A stretch of 64,000 bases of DNA from Ditylenchus dipsaci. Its lineage: Eukaryota > Nematoda > Chromadorea > Rhabditida > Anguinidae. The DNA is taken from positions 1 through 64,000 of the forward strand of contig SADC01000227.1 in NCBI GenBank assembly GCA_004194705.1, written 5' to 3'. Of this stretch, positions 20,920 to 32,319 are shown piece after piece. A program made the translations under genes and the position numbers. Under the pieces are notes generated by a model. It worked only from the letters and a program-made list of their open reading frames with translations, searched no databases and was not told the DNA's origin. The stretch's first letter is position 1, and each line of letters begins with the position of its first letter.

Positions 20920-21340
20920 TGTTGCGTCTTCGACGCAATGAGGCGTGCCTGTCCCCCCTGCGTGCCGCAACTTCTTTTCTCAGGCATGCAGGAGAAATAA
21001 TTACAGCTTTCCTTTGTTTTGTAGGGCTTGTGCGTCTGCTTCTCTGGACTACAGTCTATGACTGCAGGCCAGAGAGGCAGCCACCAGAGCCACAAGGATC
21101 GGGCAGTCGGCAAAAAATTGTTAAAACTAGAATTAGAAGAAAATAAAGCTTTCACAGCAATTTATTGCGTATTGATTTTAGCTGTTTATTCAGCAATTTT
21201 ATTCTGTTCTAGCCGAAAGGCGCTTCTATTAAGCGCCCACCTCCTCCATTCCACGGGCTCATCAGCCCCCCGGAGCACAAGAAGAGAAAATCTCTGTTCC
21301 GACCAGCCGACGTCCAGACCAGCGCCGAGCCACCGGAACA
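20920..21340 (+). repeat. 5' LTR
   Basis: 421 bp, starting TGTTGCGTCTTCGACGCAATG-like and ending CCGAGCCACCGGAACA (TG...CA). The start is itself a small inverted repeat (TTGCGTC/GACGCAA). It contains a TATTTCTCCTGCATGCCTGAG-type inverted block and AATAAAGC at about 21,142. It is preceded by CGCG. Confidence 0.92.
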
Positions 21341-21342
21341 AG

Positions 21343-21360
21343 TGGCGATCTTGGCAGGAG
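21343..21360 (+). promoter_or_regulatory. primer-binding site
   Basis: TGGCGATCTTGGCAGG begins two bases after the 5' LTR. TGG at this position is complementary to the CCA end of a tRNA. The primer tRNA cannot be named without a tRNA set from the same genome. Confidence 0.6.
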
Positions 21361-21660
21361 ACACTGCCCGAAAAGCAAAAGGTTAGTTGATTTTGGGCAC
21401 TTAGACCGCCCCTCCCAGCCTAGCTTGGACCAGCACTTCGCGTGTGATATTCCTTGTTAGAGCCGGAGGTCCCTCTAGAAGCCCATTTTTGAGCAGAGAA
21501 GGCTTCGCGCCTATTATTGTTGTAGAAATAAAAAAGCGTGCTTGGTTTTGCTTGCTAAAAAGTCAAAAAAGTCGACTTCGAGTCGTAAAAGACCCCTTTT
21601 CAGTGAACCCAGCAGACCAACCCCTTAGTCAGTGCCAACAAACTTCGCGTTTGAGCAAGG

Positions 21661-22831
21661 ATGTCAGCAACTCTCCGGTCCCAGATACGGCTGGCAGTCA
21701 CTCGTTTGCAGGTCCTGCAGCAAGAAAACAACAGCTATGAGTGGCAAGAAGAAGCAGAGCAGTCCCTGGCTGAGAACTTGCAGAGAATAGAAGCAGTAGC
21801 AGCCACAGTGGAAACGAAGCTTAAACAAGTAGAAGGCCAGATTGACAAGGCCGAAAAGGCTATGGACGAGTATACTTCAGTGATTACCAAGGCAACTGCA
21901 GCTGAAAGGGCAAACGAAACAGCAACCTTTGAGACTTTCTTGACAGAACAAGGAATAGAAGCTGCTCTAGAGCGGGCATCAGACTTCATGACCAAGCTAC
22001 AAGATAAGCTGACTGGGTGGAGGATTGAAATAAAGAAGAGACAAAGCAACTGGAGGTCAAAGCCGTGAGTCAACATATGACCACCCCAGCTTCTTCAGTC
22101 CACCTACCATCTCTGCTCCTCAACAAATTCAAAGGTCACCGTTCAGTGTGGAGAGAATTTTGGGAGCTATTTTGCATAGCAGTCCACGACAATGCACGTT
22201 TGACAGAGGTAGAAAAAATGACTTACTTACGGTCATTGCTTGAAGAAGAGGCTAAAGATGTTATTGCTGGGCTACCTATCCAACAAGAGAATTACAAAGC
22301 TGCTATAGATCTGCTCACGGCTAAATACAACAACCAAGATGCAGTGATCAGAGAATTGCACCAGCGGCTTGTCAGTTTTAAGCCCTGCCAAAGCTTAAAA
22401 GAGTGCCAGAAATTCCTGCTTTCTCAAGACAAGACAGTCCGCCAGCTGAAATCTATTGGACAAGAAGTCGAGGTGCCAGCAATATGGTTGTCTTTGGAAC
22501 AGAAATTGACTCACAAAGGCACGCCAAAATACCTGCTAAAGCAAATCTAGAAAAAAGGGCAGATGACAAGCACTGGAATACCACCAAGTTTGTGGCAACA
22601 CTTAGCAACCTATTAGAAAAAGAAGAAGCCTTGCAGGGTATCTGCTCGCTGTCATTCAGTGAAAAAAGAAGATCATCAAAAGCAAAAGTGGGGGAAAAAG
22701 AAGAAAGTCAAGCATACAGCTCTCAGGAAGTGGAAGAAACACCGCTTGAGACTCAAAAAAGCAAAAGCTCCAGAAAAAAGAAGAACCATCCAAAAGAGCA
22801 AGCAGCAGCAAAGCGGAGTCAGTACCGATAA
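21661..22831 (+). pseudogene. gag: BEL gag region (broken frames)
   Basis: The first frame (21,661-22,068) is a lysine- and glutamate-rich helical segment (EKAMDEYTSVITKATAAERA). The frame then shifts, and 22,065-22,550 carries the capsid-like DUF1759 signature of BEL/Pao gag (NKFKGHRSVWREFWELF, MTYLRSLLEEEAKDVIAGLP). It builds the retrotransposon particle. A further shift near 22,500-22,560 moves to a lysine-rich linker ending at 22,831. Both breaks are single-base changes, the first beside an A-run. The initiator at 21,661 is the first ATG in the strong frame and lies 320 bp after the LTR. Confidence 0.75.
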
Positions 22832-22962
22832 ATTCTAACTGGGTAAACTCCACACAAGGCTCTGACTTCCAACCTCCACCACAAGGTAGCTACTTTACTT
22901 CTCTTCCTAGTCAGAGAAGTCCACAAGCTAGAGCAAACACAGAGAACACGAGACTATTCCCG

Positions 22963-23155
22963 TGCTGGATGTGCAACGGGTCTCACTGGCCGTCAGATTG
23001 TGACCAATACACCACCGGAGAGCAACGGAAAGGCAAAGCTGTACAGCTCAACAGATGTCTTAACTGTTGCCGACCAGGCCACACCGCCGGAGACTGTGGT
23101 GTTCCGAAAAAATATGCTACTACTGCAGGCAAACCCACAATCGCCTGTTCTGCAC
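22963..23155 (+). pseudogene. gag zinc knuckles (nucleocapsid)
   Basis: Three Cys/His knuckles follow one another: CWMCNGSHWPSDC (22,963-23,001), CLNCCRPGHTAGDC (23,056-23,096) and CYYCRQTHNRLFC (from 23,115). The first two share a frame; the third is in another, with a six-A run between them. These bind the RNA genome in retroelement particles. First and third have CX2CX3HX4C spacing, slightly shorter than the classical CX2CX4HX4C of the second. Confidence 0.8.
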
Positions 23156-23218
23156 GAGCCAGGATGGACCACAGGTGTCTAGCAACTCCACACTTGTGTC
23201 TGGACTAGCAACTAATCA

Positions 23219-23640
23219 AACCAAAGTCGCACTATTCATGTGTGCAGCAGTGACTACAGCTAATCCAGAAAACCCTGATCTTCGAGGGCCAGCCTATCTG
23301 GCTTTCGACACCATGTCACATAAGACATTTATTGCAGAAGAAGTTAAAGAAAAGCTAAAGCTAAAAAATGGCCTAAAAGATGAGTTCAAGCTGTGGGCAT
23401 CAACGACAAGGGCAGAGGTCCTACACTGTACAGCACAAATAAAGTGAAGATCCACATACAAAGAAAGGACAAAGGCTACATCACGATCACCCCCACAGTA
23501 ATGAAAGAGTGTGTTCCTACGCCCACTCGGATGGCTTTGCTGACTTCAGAAAGCTTAGAAGCCCTAAACAAGGAAACTCTACTGCTGCCAGTTTGCACCA
23601 AAAAACCAGACCTACTAATTGGGTGGACCAATACGATCTG
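23219..23640 (+). pseudogene. BEL aspartic protease region, atypical active site
   Basis: AYLAFDTMSHKTFIAEEVKE (Asp codon at 23,306) aligns by position with the DUF1758 retropepsin active site of BEL/Pao elements, usually D-S/T-G-S followed by a Phe-Ile pair. Here the Gly is Met. The C-terminal part of the domain continues in a second frame (KPDLLIGWTN) with a shift around 23,400 and another near 23,620. The Met could be a true substitution or reflect a miscall; either way a one-codon change cannot be resolved here. Confidence 0.6.
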
Positions 23641-24147
23641 TTCGAGATCCAGGTTTTGCGAAGACTTCCAAGCGGGTTTGTGCTACTGGACTCAGCAGTT
23701 GGATATCTCATACGTGGAGAAGGACAACTTCAATGCGAGTCCTACTCCATAGTCCAGTGCATGTCAGCGCTACCACACATACCAACTGAAGAAGAAGAGG
23801 AGGAGGCAACCAGCAAAGGATCCATGATAAAGTTTTTCAGCCTAGAAGCAGCGGGTTTAGCTGACCTGGAGGACATCTCGGAGGCAGACGAGGTAATGAC
23901 TAATTTCAAAGAGAACTTAGTGTTCTGTGAAGGTCGGTACCAGGTGAACCTTCCGTGGATCAAACCTCTCCCGAACTTGCCTTGCAACTATGGACTAGCA
24001 CTAGGCCGACTTCAATCACTGGTGCGATCACTAAAAAAGAAGCCAGGAAGGTTACAGCTATACGAGCAAACTCTGCAGGACCAGTTCAACTCAGGCATCA
24101 TTGAAGAAGTCAAAAGTCCTGAAAATGCAAACGGCCCGGTCCACTAT

Positions 24148-24790
24148 CTGCCACATCAGGCTGTCTTTAAGGAGAACAAAATACGACCAAGCTTCGTATT
24201 GTCTTTGATGCATCTTCAAAGAGCAACACCCAATTCCGAGCTTTGAATGAATGTCTACACAAAGGACCTCTAATGTTGAATGAGCTAATGGGTGTGCTTA
24301 TGCGATTCGAAGCCGTGAAATTGCTATAATAGCTGATATTGAAAAGGCTTTCTTACAAATAAGCATCAAAGAAGAAGATCGCGATGCCACGCGTTTTCTC
24401 TGGCCTGCAGACGTCCAGAATTTTGAGCATACTGGAGAGTTGAAAACCTTTCGATTTACACGAGTGGTTTTTGGACTAGCACCCAGCCCTTTCTTGCTCG
24501 CCGCTACCATCACCGAGCATCTCAAAAAAGAAGGTTCCCAGTTAGCTATACAGATAATTGATGACATCTACGTTGACAACATCAACTTGTCAGCCAAGAA
24601 CACGTCAGAAGTGGTCAGCATCTGTCACCAGGCCAAGAAAATGTTTGAAGCCGCTGGATTTAATCTCCGAGAATTTGCATCAAATGCTAAAGAAGAAATC
24701 GACAAGCTTAACCAGAAAGACAGACTAACAGAAGACAGAGTGAAAGTACTGGGAATCGGCTGGCATACGGGCGCCGACTTGTTAGAGATC
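24148..24790 (+). pseudogene. pol: BEL reverse transcriptase
   Basis: In order: a substrate-binding segment around 24,200 (the IVFDASS-like block is out of frame with its upstream part), ADIEKAFLQIS near 24,330, FTRVVFGLAPSPFLLAA at about 24,455, and the catalytic block IIDDIYVDN at about 24,560. This is the Peptidase_A17/RT architecture of BEL/Pao. The enzyme copies the element RNA into DNA within the particle. There are at least two frame breaks before 24,440; from there to 25,402 the frame is open for 320 codons. Confidence 0.85.
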
Positions 24791-25059
24791 CAACTTCCAA
24801 ACCCAAAGCTAAAGAACAAGTGCACAAAAAGAACAATCCTATCCGCAGTAGCAAGCCTATTTGACCCGATAGGACTAGTTGGACCGGTTATAGTACCTCC
24901 AAAGCTATTGCTGCAAACTTTGTGGAACAAAGAACTTGGTTGGGATGATGAGTTGGATAGCTCGACTAAATCAGCATGGGAAAAACTAGTCAGTGCTTGG
25001 GAAGAAGAAAAAATCTTCAAGAATCCAAGAAGATTGTGGAGCAGTAAAATGTCTGACCA

Positions 25060-25520
25060 AAAATTTGAAATCCACTGCTTCACGGATGCTTCAGGAGATG
25101 CCTTCGGTGCTGCTCTGTACATTCGGACAATCCAAGGCCAAAACATAGATTGCAATTTAGCCTTTTCAAAAAACAGACTGGTGCCAACAGCTACTAAGAA
25201 GAAAAAGAAGACAGAAAAGAGCACCGACCACAACAAAGAATCAGCTGAAGCAACCATCCCCAAGCTGGAGTTGCATGCATTAGCGCTGGGCGTGAAAATG
25301 TTAGAGGCAGTCATCAGGAACTTAGAGTTCCAATCGATCACATCCAGTGCTGGACCGATTCACAATGCATTATTGGCTGGCTCAATAGCCGAGATAGAAT
25401 AAAAAGGTTTATCCAAAACCGATTGATAAAAATCCGGCCCTATGCTGTGAGCTATGTGAACACGAAGCAAAATCCTGCAGATTTAGTGTCCAGAGGCTGC
25501 TCGTATGATCAGTTGGTAGA
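25060..25520 (+). pseudogene. pol: BEL RNase H region
   Basis: FEIHCFTDASGDAFGAALY (first Asp at about 25,085) is the start of the RNase H fold. PKLELHALALGVKMLEAV carries the Glu, and a WTDS-like block lies near 25,350 in another frame. The region ends with NPADLVSRGCS near 25,460, which is highly typical of BEL/Pao and related elements. One frame change falls between about 25,340 and 25,420. Confidence 0.8.
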
Positions 25521-25899
25521 TAACGAGCTGTGGTTCAGAGGGCCTTCGTGGCTAAGAATCCCAAAGGCAGAATGGGCAGTTCCAGAATGTTTCTATTGCC
25601 CGGCAACAAACGTGGAGCAAATAGAAGAGGAAGTACTACCAGAAGTCACTACCAACGCGAGTGAAAGACGACCAGCACCACTGATTCAAGTAGAGAAGTG
25701 GTCAAAGTGGCAAAAAGCAAAAAAGACGGCCGCATTCGTGCTCCGTTTCCTGAAGAAGAAAGTTCTGTCAAAGAGCAATCCTGAAAACAAGTTTTTGAAA
25801 GAGGTGAAAACTTCACCAACTTCCACTTGGCTGAATGCAACAGAACTCAAATTGGCTGAGAAATACTTGCTTCGACAAATGCAAAAAAGCCACCCTCTG

Positions 25900-26870
25900 T
25901 CAGCAAGAGTCATGCAAGAGCTAAATGTATTTGAAGATAAGCAAGGTCTTCTGCGACTGAACAGTCGGCTCAACAACAGTGAATTAGACAGCGAAGCCAA
26001 ACAGCCTATCTACTTGCCTAAAGACTCACCAGAAGCTGCTCTTATCACTCAAGAAGTTCATGAGCAGAATCACCATGCAGCTGTCAACACGACCACTGCT
26101 ATGCTGCGACAAAGATTTTGGATGCCTCAAGGAAAAAGAGCAGTTGCATCCATACTTCGGAAAAGTTGCGTCAGTTGCTTCAGGCTTCGGGTCCAGCCGT
26201 ATTCCCTGCCCCCAGCTCCAGATCTCCCAGCAAATAGAGTCACAGCGTGCCGACCATTTCTCAACGTCGGAGTGGACTATTTCGGACCACTCAGAGTTAA
26301 AGTGGAAGCTGATCCTGAGAGCAAAAAGAAGCAAGAGCCGAAAAAGGTATGGGTATCGCTGTATACATGCCTGGTTACCAGAGCTATACACTTGGAAGTT
26401 GCGAAAGACTGCTCGGCTGAGATGTTCCTGCACACCTTCCGCAGGTTCATAGCAAGAAGAGGAACTCCGGAATCCATGACTTCAGACAATGGAACCAACT
26501 TCGTGGCAGCAGCAGCCACTGTTTCAAAGGTCTGGCCAACAAAAGCGAGCAAGCAAGGAGAAGCAGAGAAGGTGGCACGAAGACAGCTTAGAGAGACCTA
26601 TGCGAGCAGAGAAGTACAAGCCTTTGCAGCGAATCATGGTATCACATGGAAGTTCATACCAGAGAGAGCCGCATGGTTCGGGGCTTCTATGAAGCAATGG
26701 TGAAGTGCGTGAAGCAGTCAATGCAAAAGACACTCGGTCGTTCCTCTGTCTGCGCAGAAAGTCTACACACACTGCTAACTGAAATAGAAGGGATAGTTAA
26801 CTCTAGGCCCCTGACTGCAATTCTTGAGGGCGAGCTGACTAGAATCCTGATACCGGTAGACTTCTTGATC
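25900..26870 (+). pseudogene. pol: BEL integrase
   Basis: The zinc-binding HHCC module is visible as HEQNHH (26,056 on) and CVSC (26,166-26,177). The catalytic core has Asp in VDYFGP (26,275), Asp in TSDNGTNF (26,485), and Glu in YEAMVK (26,691). The last falls in a different frame, after a GGGG run. It is followed by EIEGIVNSRPLTAI, the standard end of the core. The enzyme inserts the cDNA into host DNA. Confidence 0.87.
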
Positions 26871-26959
26871 CTTATGAAGCAAATCCAGCCAACACTTGCT
26901 TGCCATTGTGCGGTGAAGATGATGACGAGTGGAGACCGAGACAGACCACAAAAGATAAG

Positions 26960-27280
26960 CTAGAAGACATGCTCAAGAAGGCAGCCGGAAAACTTGATAA
27001 ATTCTGGACTGAATTTTCTGAAATATACTTGACTGAACTCAGAGAAACTCACCGCCGAACCAAATCTGAAGTGGCGTCTGTCACTCCGATAGAGGGAGAG
27101 GTCGTTCTCGTATTTGAGAACGACACGCCAAGAAGCCAATGGAGGACTGGGCGAATAACACATCTCGTCAGAAGTGCCGATGGAAAAATTCGCTCAGCAA
27201 TGCTGAAAATGGGGAAGGACCTCAAAGAATGGCGTAGAGCAATTAACCACCTGTACCCACTAGAAATCAGGGACTCCCAC
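26960..27280 (+). CDS. integrase C-terminal DUF5641-like domain
   Basis: WTEFSEIYLTELRETHRR, then GEVVLVFENDTPRSQWRTGR and KEWRRAINHLYPLE. This SH3-like extension follows the integrase in BEL/Pao elements and begins a 386-codon uninterrupted frame (26,900-28,060). Confidence 0.8.
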
Positions 27281-27299
27281 AAAAAAGCTAGCGAAACCA

Positions 27300-28060
27300 A
27301 GCTCGTAGAAAATAACGAGCTACTTATCTGTAATTTAGTTATGGAGACGGATGAGCTAGTAATAGATTATGACGAGTTTGCGGAGCTAGCACAAGAAGAA
27401 CATGCAGAAGACGAGAAGAATGCCTCGAGCATTGAATCTGAGCCAGCAGCAAGGCAGGTTTTACCACCTATCCCTCTCCATTCCAAGCCCAGAACCAGAG
27501 ATCCTTTCACCAACAAACTGAAATCTCAAGTGGTGGTACCAAGTCAGAGCCGTCTTCTGCAAATTGGAGGAAAACACCAGCCCCGCTCTTCAAGAGACTG
27601 CTCCCAAGCCAGTGAACGCAAGCCTTATCTTGGTACAGCTGAAGTGAGGAAGTCGGATCGCGGCCAACAAGATCCAACTTTGAGTACGGGAAGAATGGTC
27701 ATCAGGGACAACACTTCAACAGGATGGGAGTGGGCAAAACCGTGTGATCAGACCGGTAAACACAGTAAATGTAAACCTGTAACTTTGTGGCATGTACTAT
27801 CTACTATTCGACCCATCAGAAAGCGTCAAACTGTAGGCTGCATCGAGAGGCTGCTCGCCCCTACTATCCTACATGTTGTGGTTACAAGGTGGGCACTGCG
27901 TCAGCAAAACTTAGAGCTAGCTGTACAGATGGCACAAGAAGCGATCAAACTACCAGCCATGAGATTAGCCGTGCTGGTTGAAGATTATGCACCTAGGCTC
28001 AGAAACGTGAAGCAGAATCCCATGCACAGATCACCGAAAAGAATGTCACACACTCGTTAG
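27300..28060 (+). CDS. acidic tail of the pol frame, function unknown
   Basis: It continues the same frame from the DUF5641-like domain. It starts acidic (NLVMETDELVIDYDEFAELA) and becomes basic and polar. No domain recognised. It may be the pol C-terminus plus a spacer translated before the env-like region. Confidence 0.45.
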
Positions 28061-28408
28061 ATGTCTGGCGGAATTGCTGCGAGGTAGCCTTTGAGTCGTT
28101 TCAAAAAGAAACTTGGGCAGCAGTGCAGACCAGGCTCACTCCACCGCCAGCTCGTCATAAAGAGACACAAGAGCAGTTTGTCAGCCTGGCAATCAGACTC
28201 GGACTCAGCTTGACCAAAATGAGATGTCGGCAACATTATCCTATAGCCAGCTTGGTCAACACAAAAGTGGTCATAATAGGGACACGGTAGCCAAGAATTA
28301 TGCCGCAAACCACAGAGGACACTTCAAAGAAGTGACGGTCATGGAAAACCTGAAGGGAGAAGTGCAGAACACCGTGTATCTCGGGAGCTCCACTGAATTA
28401 TTGGTAGT

Positions 28409-30480
28409 GTGGACAGGCAGAGACTGGATACGTTCAGGTGGAGAGTCAAAAAAGATTTAGAGCAAATCTTTGAGCTGATTCGGTGGCTCCAGAAATACAA
28501 AGAAGTCCAAGTAGCACTGGTAGTCCCTCCTTTTGTGCCCGCTAAACAAGAAACATGGAAAGAAGTCAAGTACGGGTTCAGCAGCCTCTCCAATCAAGGC
28601 AAATTGACTGTGGTAATTCCGAAGTGTGCTAGTTCCAGAGCGTTTTCTGAGTTCATAGACGATGCGGGGAATCCAACCGAAGTCGCCTTCCAAGATATTG
28701 ACCAGACGCTTGCCCAGAATAGCCTTAAAATTGAGAAAAAGCTGGCAATTAACCAGAATCATCCAGGAGAAGAACAGCCATCAACATCGCAAGCAACCAG
28801 CCGCCTTTCAAATAAGGGATTGACCATCAGCTACTACACGATGGGACTAATCATGTGGTTGGCCCTGATGACAATGCTTCACTCGGCTGTTGCATCTGGA
28901 CCCATGATATGCCGACACCGAGGTTTATCGTCAAGCGTGCTGACCATTCCAAAGACAGATTCACTCTGTGAGGAAGCACAAAGGTTAAAAGGAAACCCAC
29001 AGCCATTAACAATAACTATCTGGCAGCCTAACGTCAAAAACGGAGCAGAAAGGCCACGTCTTGTCACATCATCGAATCCACTGTGGCCTACTATACGAAC
29101 CTCCTAAATGACAATTTTCTGGACTACACAAATGCCAGCTTGGCCATCTCTCCTGAAGAATGCAAAATAATGGCCGAATCCAACCAATGCAGTCACGGTG
29201 AGCTCGAAGGCGACCGGGCTCTGAAGCAGACAGATAACCAACTGAACATCGAATTCCCTGGACCAGTTATGGGGTTCATCAAAGGAGCCAGCAAGAGAAG
29301 AAAATCAACTGTGCGGTCTCGGAAACAGTATCTGGCATACCTATGGCGAGCCAGGGGTGTTCTCAGCTCTAGGTAACTGCTCAAATTGCCCCTACACGAG
29401 TGGAAGCTGCCAGCTATCTGAAGGAGGAGTCCTCGTGTGGGAGGAACCACCAGTCGAGGAGTCATGCCCATTCTTGGAGATTGGTAGAAAAAATGGCACT
29501 GTCACCAACGGCATTTGGACAGATGATGGCAGTGAGTTCACCATCACCTTCGCAGACGAACCGATGGAAGTGGTGGGGTGTGGCCAGTTCTTTAAGGTCT
29601 CAGAGCAAGGATGGCGCTAGACAGAAAGGATCACGAGCAATTCAAATGGAGAAGCAAGTACTCAAAACGTGGTGGAGAAGGAGCTGGTAATTACAGAGAC
29701 AAGCGAGCTATTGTGACTTCCGAACAACTCTCCTCTCAACTATCGGCTGGTCAAGTTACATCTTACAATAGACTACTTCGCGTAGTTAAAGTTGTGTGTC
29801 ATAACCAGAAGCTGACGAGCCGTGGAGACCCCACAATATTGCTCGAGAGTGGCTGGGAGACTATTTCCTACAAGCCAGGTGGATTACCCACGACAAAATA
29901 GAGATCTGGCCGTGCATACCAGTGCCTTACCAACTCATCACCTTCCGTTCTAGCCCTCTCGGAGTCTGCTACAAATTCCCACCCATCCACGTCCAAGTAG
30001 AAGGAGAAATGCTAGAAGCCTACCTGGACACATCCAAAGAGATCATCACGAGAGGCTCCAGGGAGCTGCCGTGTGAGGTTGCCAAACATCAGGTGGTGCA
30101 AATGAGCGACAAGCTAGTAGAAATCGACCAATCGACCGGGAAGACGAGAGAAGTTCCAGAATGGAGACAAAAGGTAGTAACTCCAGTCCGAGGTGAAGTC
30201 TACCTGCCAGTATTGCAACCGACTATTTTTAAGAACCTTGCCCTTCTTAATATCTCTGACATCATCCCCAGTCACCAGCTAGACGAAGTGCTTCAAGAAA
30301 TGCGAGCAATCAAGAAGGTTCGTCTCACCAAGCTCATCAAGCCAAATAGTGACTACGGCCGTTTTCCGCGGACATGCTTCTTCAACGATTTTGGGCTGTG
30401 GCAGAGGCAGCCTCAAGTGCTGGATCTATACTTGCTGTATGGTTGTGACCATGCAGTTCTTCTGGCGGTTTAATACTTGT
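28409..30480 (+). pseudogene. env-like glycoprotein region (broken)
   Basis: After pol, a 232-codon frame (28,409-29,107) ends in a signal-peptide-like hydrophobic stretch (MGLIMWLALMTMLHSAVASG) followed by a Cys-containing segment. Cysteine-rich frames continue to about 29,620 (for example around ISPEECKIMAESNQC and NCSNCPYTSGSC), and 29,922-30,473 ends in a hydrophobic stretch near 30,400-30,470. This order (signal peptide, Cys-rich ectodomain, C-terminal hydrophobic anchor) is that of an envelope glycoprotein, as known for some nematode BEL/Pao elements. I cannot assign the glycoprotein class. Several frameshifts break it, so no complete protein is encoded as written. Confidence 0.55.
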
Positions 30481-30739
30481 CACAGAGTGCTTCGTGCACT
30501 AAAGACTGTGTTAGTAGGGTGTCTCCGACGAGTTACGATCGGAATCCGAGCAATGTGCTCTAAACAGATCTCTCCAGCCGCAAAAGTCAGAAGAACGGAA
30601 AAGGAAGTTGAAGGCCAGATCACAAAAGGGCAAGATGAGAGCGAACCTACTGCGACAGAAGCCACGCACTAGCCGATAGTTGGAAAGACCGCCGGAACAG
30701 ACGACGAAGCAAGGCCAGTTGCGCTGCCGCCGATAGGAG

Positions 30740-31160
30740 TGTTGCGTCTTCGACGCAATGAGGCGTGCCTGTCCCCCTGCGTGCCGCAACTTCTTTTCTC
30801 AGGCATGCAGGAGAAATAATTACAGCTTTTCCTTTGTTATTGTAGGGCTTGTGCGTCTGCTTCTCTGGACTACAGTCTATGACTGCAGGCCAGAGAGGCA
30901 GCCACCAGAGCCACAAGGATCGGGCAGTCGGCAAAAAATTGTTAAAACTAGAATTAGAAGAAAATAAAGCTTTCACAGCAATTTATTGCGTATTGATTTT
31001 AGCTGTTTATTCAGCAATTTATTCTGTTCTAGCCGAAAGGCGCTTCTATTAAGCGCCCACCTCCTCCATTCCACGGGCTCATCAGCCCCCCGGAGCACAA
31101 GAAGAGAAAATCTCTGTTCCGGCCAGCCGACGTCCAGACCAGCGCCGAGCCACCGGAACA
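30740..31160 (+). repeat. 3' LTR
   Basis: 421 bp, same ends as the 5' LTR. Differences from it: one A/G substitution near the 3' end, one C fewer in the C-run, one T more and one A more around the TTTCC/TTGT stretch, and one T fewer in CAATTTATT. It is followed by CGCG, matching the base run before the 5' LTR. The preceding bases (GATAGGAG) are only a short purine tract. Confidence 0.92.
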
Positions 31161-32319
31161 CGCGCCTCAATATTGTGCCATTTTCAAATTTTCGTGTTTT
31201 TCGGTCCGTAATAGAGTAGACACGGTCTGAACCAATATCGTCAATTTTCACTTTATCTAACTAAATTCCAGCAGATAATTTACAGTCTAGTCAAAATTTT
31301 TAAAATTATACAGCTGACAGAAAATTATGTAGCTTCTAAGCTTATTAAAAAGCTGAGATCCAGGGCAATAAGATATTATGAATGTTTTTTAAAAATTATG
31401 TTACAATAAGGTAGAAAAATTTATTTTAAAAATTAGTCGGGGAATTCAAGACAAAAAAGGGGGAGATTTTATATAATAGGCGCGAGGTATTATTTTAACC
31501 AAAAAATTTGAAAGCTATTAGTGCAATTTCGACTAACCCTGTATTTTCATTATATACTATAAAATTATTTTTTATTAATTGAAAAGTATTTACAAATATT
31601 ACACATTTATCAGCTAAAAATGAGATATGAAAATAAAATTTGTTCGAGTGGTTGACCAATAACACAACAAAACTATTTTGTATTAAAAAATGTTTTGCAA
31701 AATCACAAAGAATAAAGAGGTGTAAATTTGCAATCAAGCTACTAAATTAATTTGTTTAGGAGTGCTTTTTAACTGAGCCTGCTCCTCAGCCATCCGACTG
31801 GAATCTTCGTTAAGCACGTAGTTACGGATTCTCCAATTTCTATTGGTGGTCCACATCCTGGCGAATACCCTGAATATGGTCACCTCAGCCCTGTATTGCG
31901 TGAATAGGCTATGAAAAGGCTGCAAAGAAGAGTATAGAGGCTATAATCACTGTCACATCATTTTCTGTCAGAAAGCGTTTATTGCTGCGGCTTGGTCTGA
32001 AATTTATGGAAAAATTACTTTTTGTCGTTTAAAATTTCTTAAAGTTTTAGCTTACATCATAAAAGTAGCTTGGTTACTCAGAAATATATGAAATTTAGAT
32101 CGCAGTGTTTCAAAAATCTTAATATTTTAAAAAAGCATGCCTCAGTTACCCAGTAACTTTTTCAGACTCTTCAAACAACTTTTAGGATTCTTTTTTACGA
32201 CATATTCTACCAAAAGTAAAAAACTTTTCAGTGGTAATAACTTTGCAACGTAAATCCTTTTGAAGAAAAAACATTTTCTCCCTTACCTGAATGTAATCTC
32301 TCCCGAAATAAAAAAGGAT
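31161..32319. other. intergenic with one ambiguous conserved-looking patch
   Basis: Mostly AT-rich. At 31,750-31,925 both strands have protein-like frames: minus (ARMWTTNRNWRIRNYVLNED and MAEEQAQLKSTPK) and plus (HPTGIFVKHVVTDSPISIGG). I cannot decide which, if either, is real. No splice partners seen. Confidence 0.3.

Larger units (their letters stand above)
20920..31160 (+). mobile_element. BEL/Pao LTR retrotransposon with env-like region
   Basis: This 10.2-kb unit is bounded by two 421-bp direct LTRs and a CGCG tetranucleotide on each side. The order of domains on the + strand is gag, zinc knuckles, protease, reverse transcriptase, RNase H, integrase, C-terminal integrase extension, then an env-like region. 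That order and the motifs (FTRVVFGLAPSP, IIDDIYVDN, HHCC plus DDE integrase) are those of the BEL/Pao class, a metazoan LTR group that includes nematode elements with env genes. The LTRs differ by one substitution and four one-base indels, so insertion was recent. The coding sequence is interrupted about every few hundred bases by single-base shifts, mostly at short homopolymers. A recently inserted but inactive copy, or an intact copy with uncorrected indel errors, are both possible. Confidence 0.93.

Noticed and set aside
21735..22076. 113-codon minus-strand frame
   Set aside because: Exactly opposite the gag region, whose + frame has a recognisable DUF1759 signature; the minus frame is its shadow.
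24625..25341. 238-codon minus-strand frame
   Set aside because: Lies opposite the RT/RNase H frame with clear motifs; composition is the antisense ghost of that frame.
30700..30739. Clear polypurine tract before the 3' LTR
   Set aside because: Only GATAGGAG precedes the LTR; too short to call.
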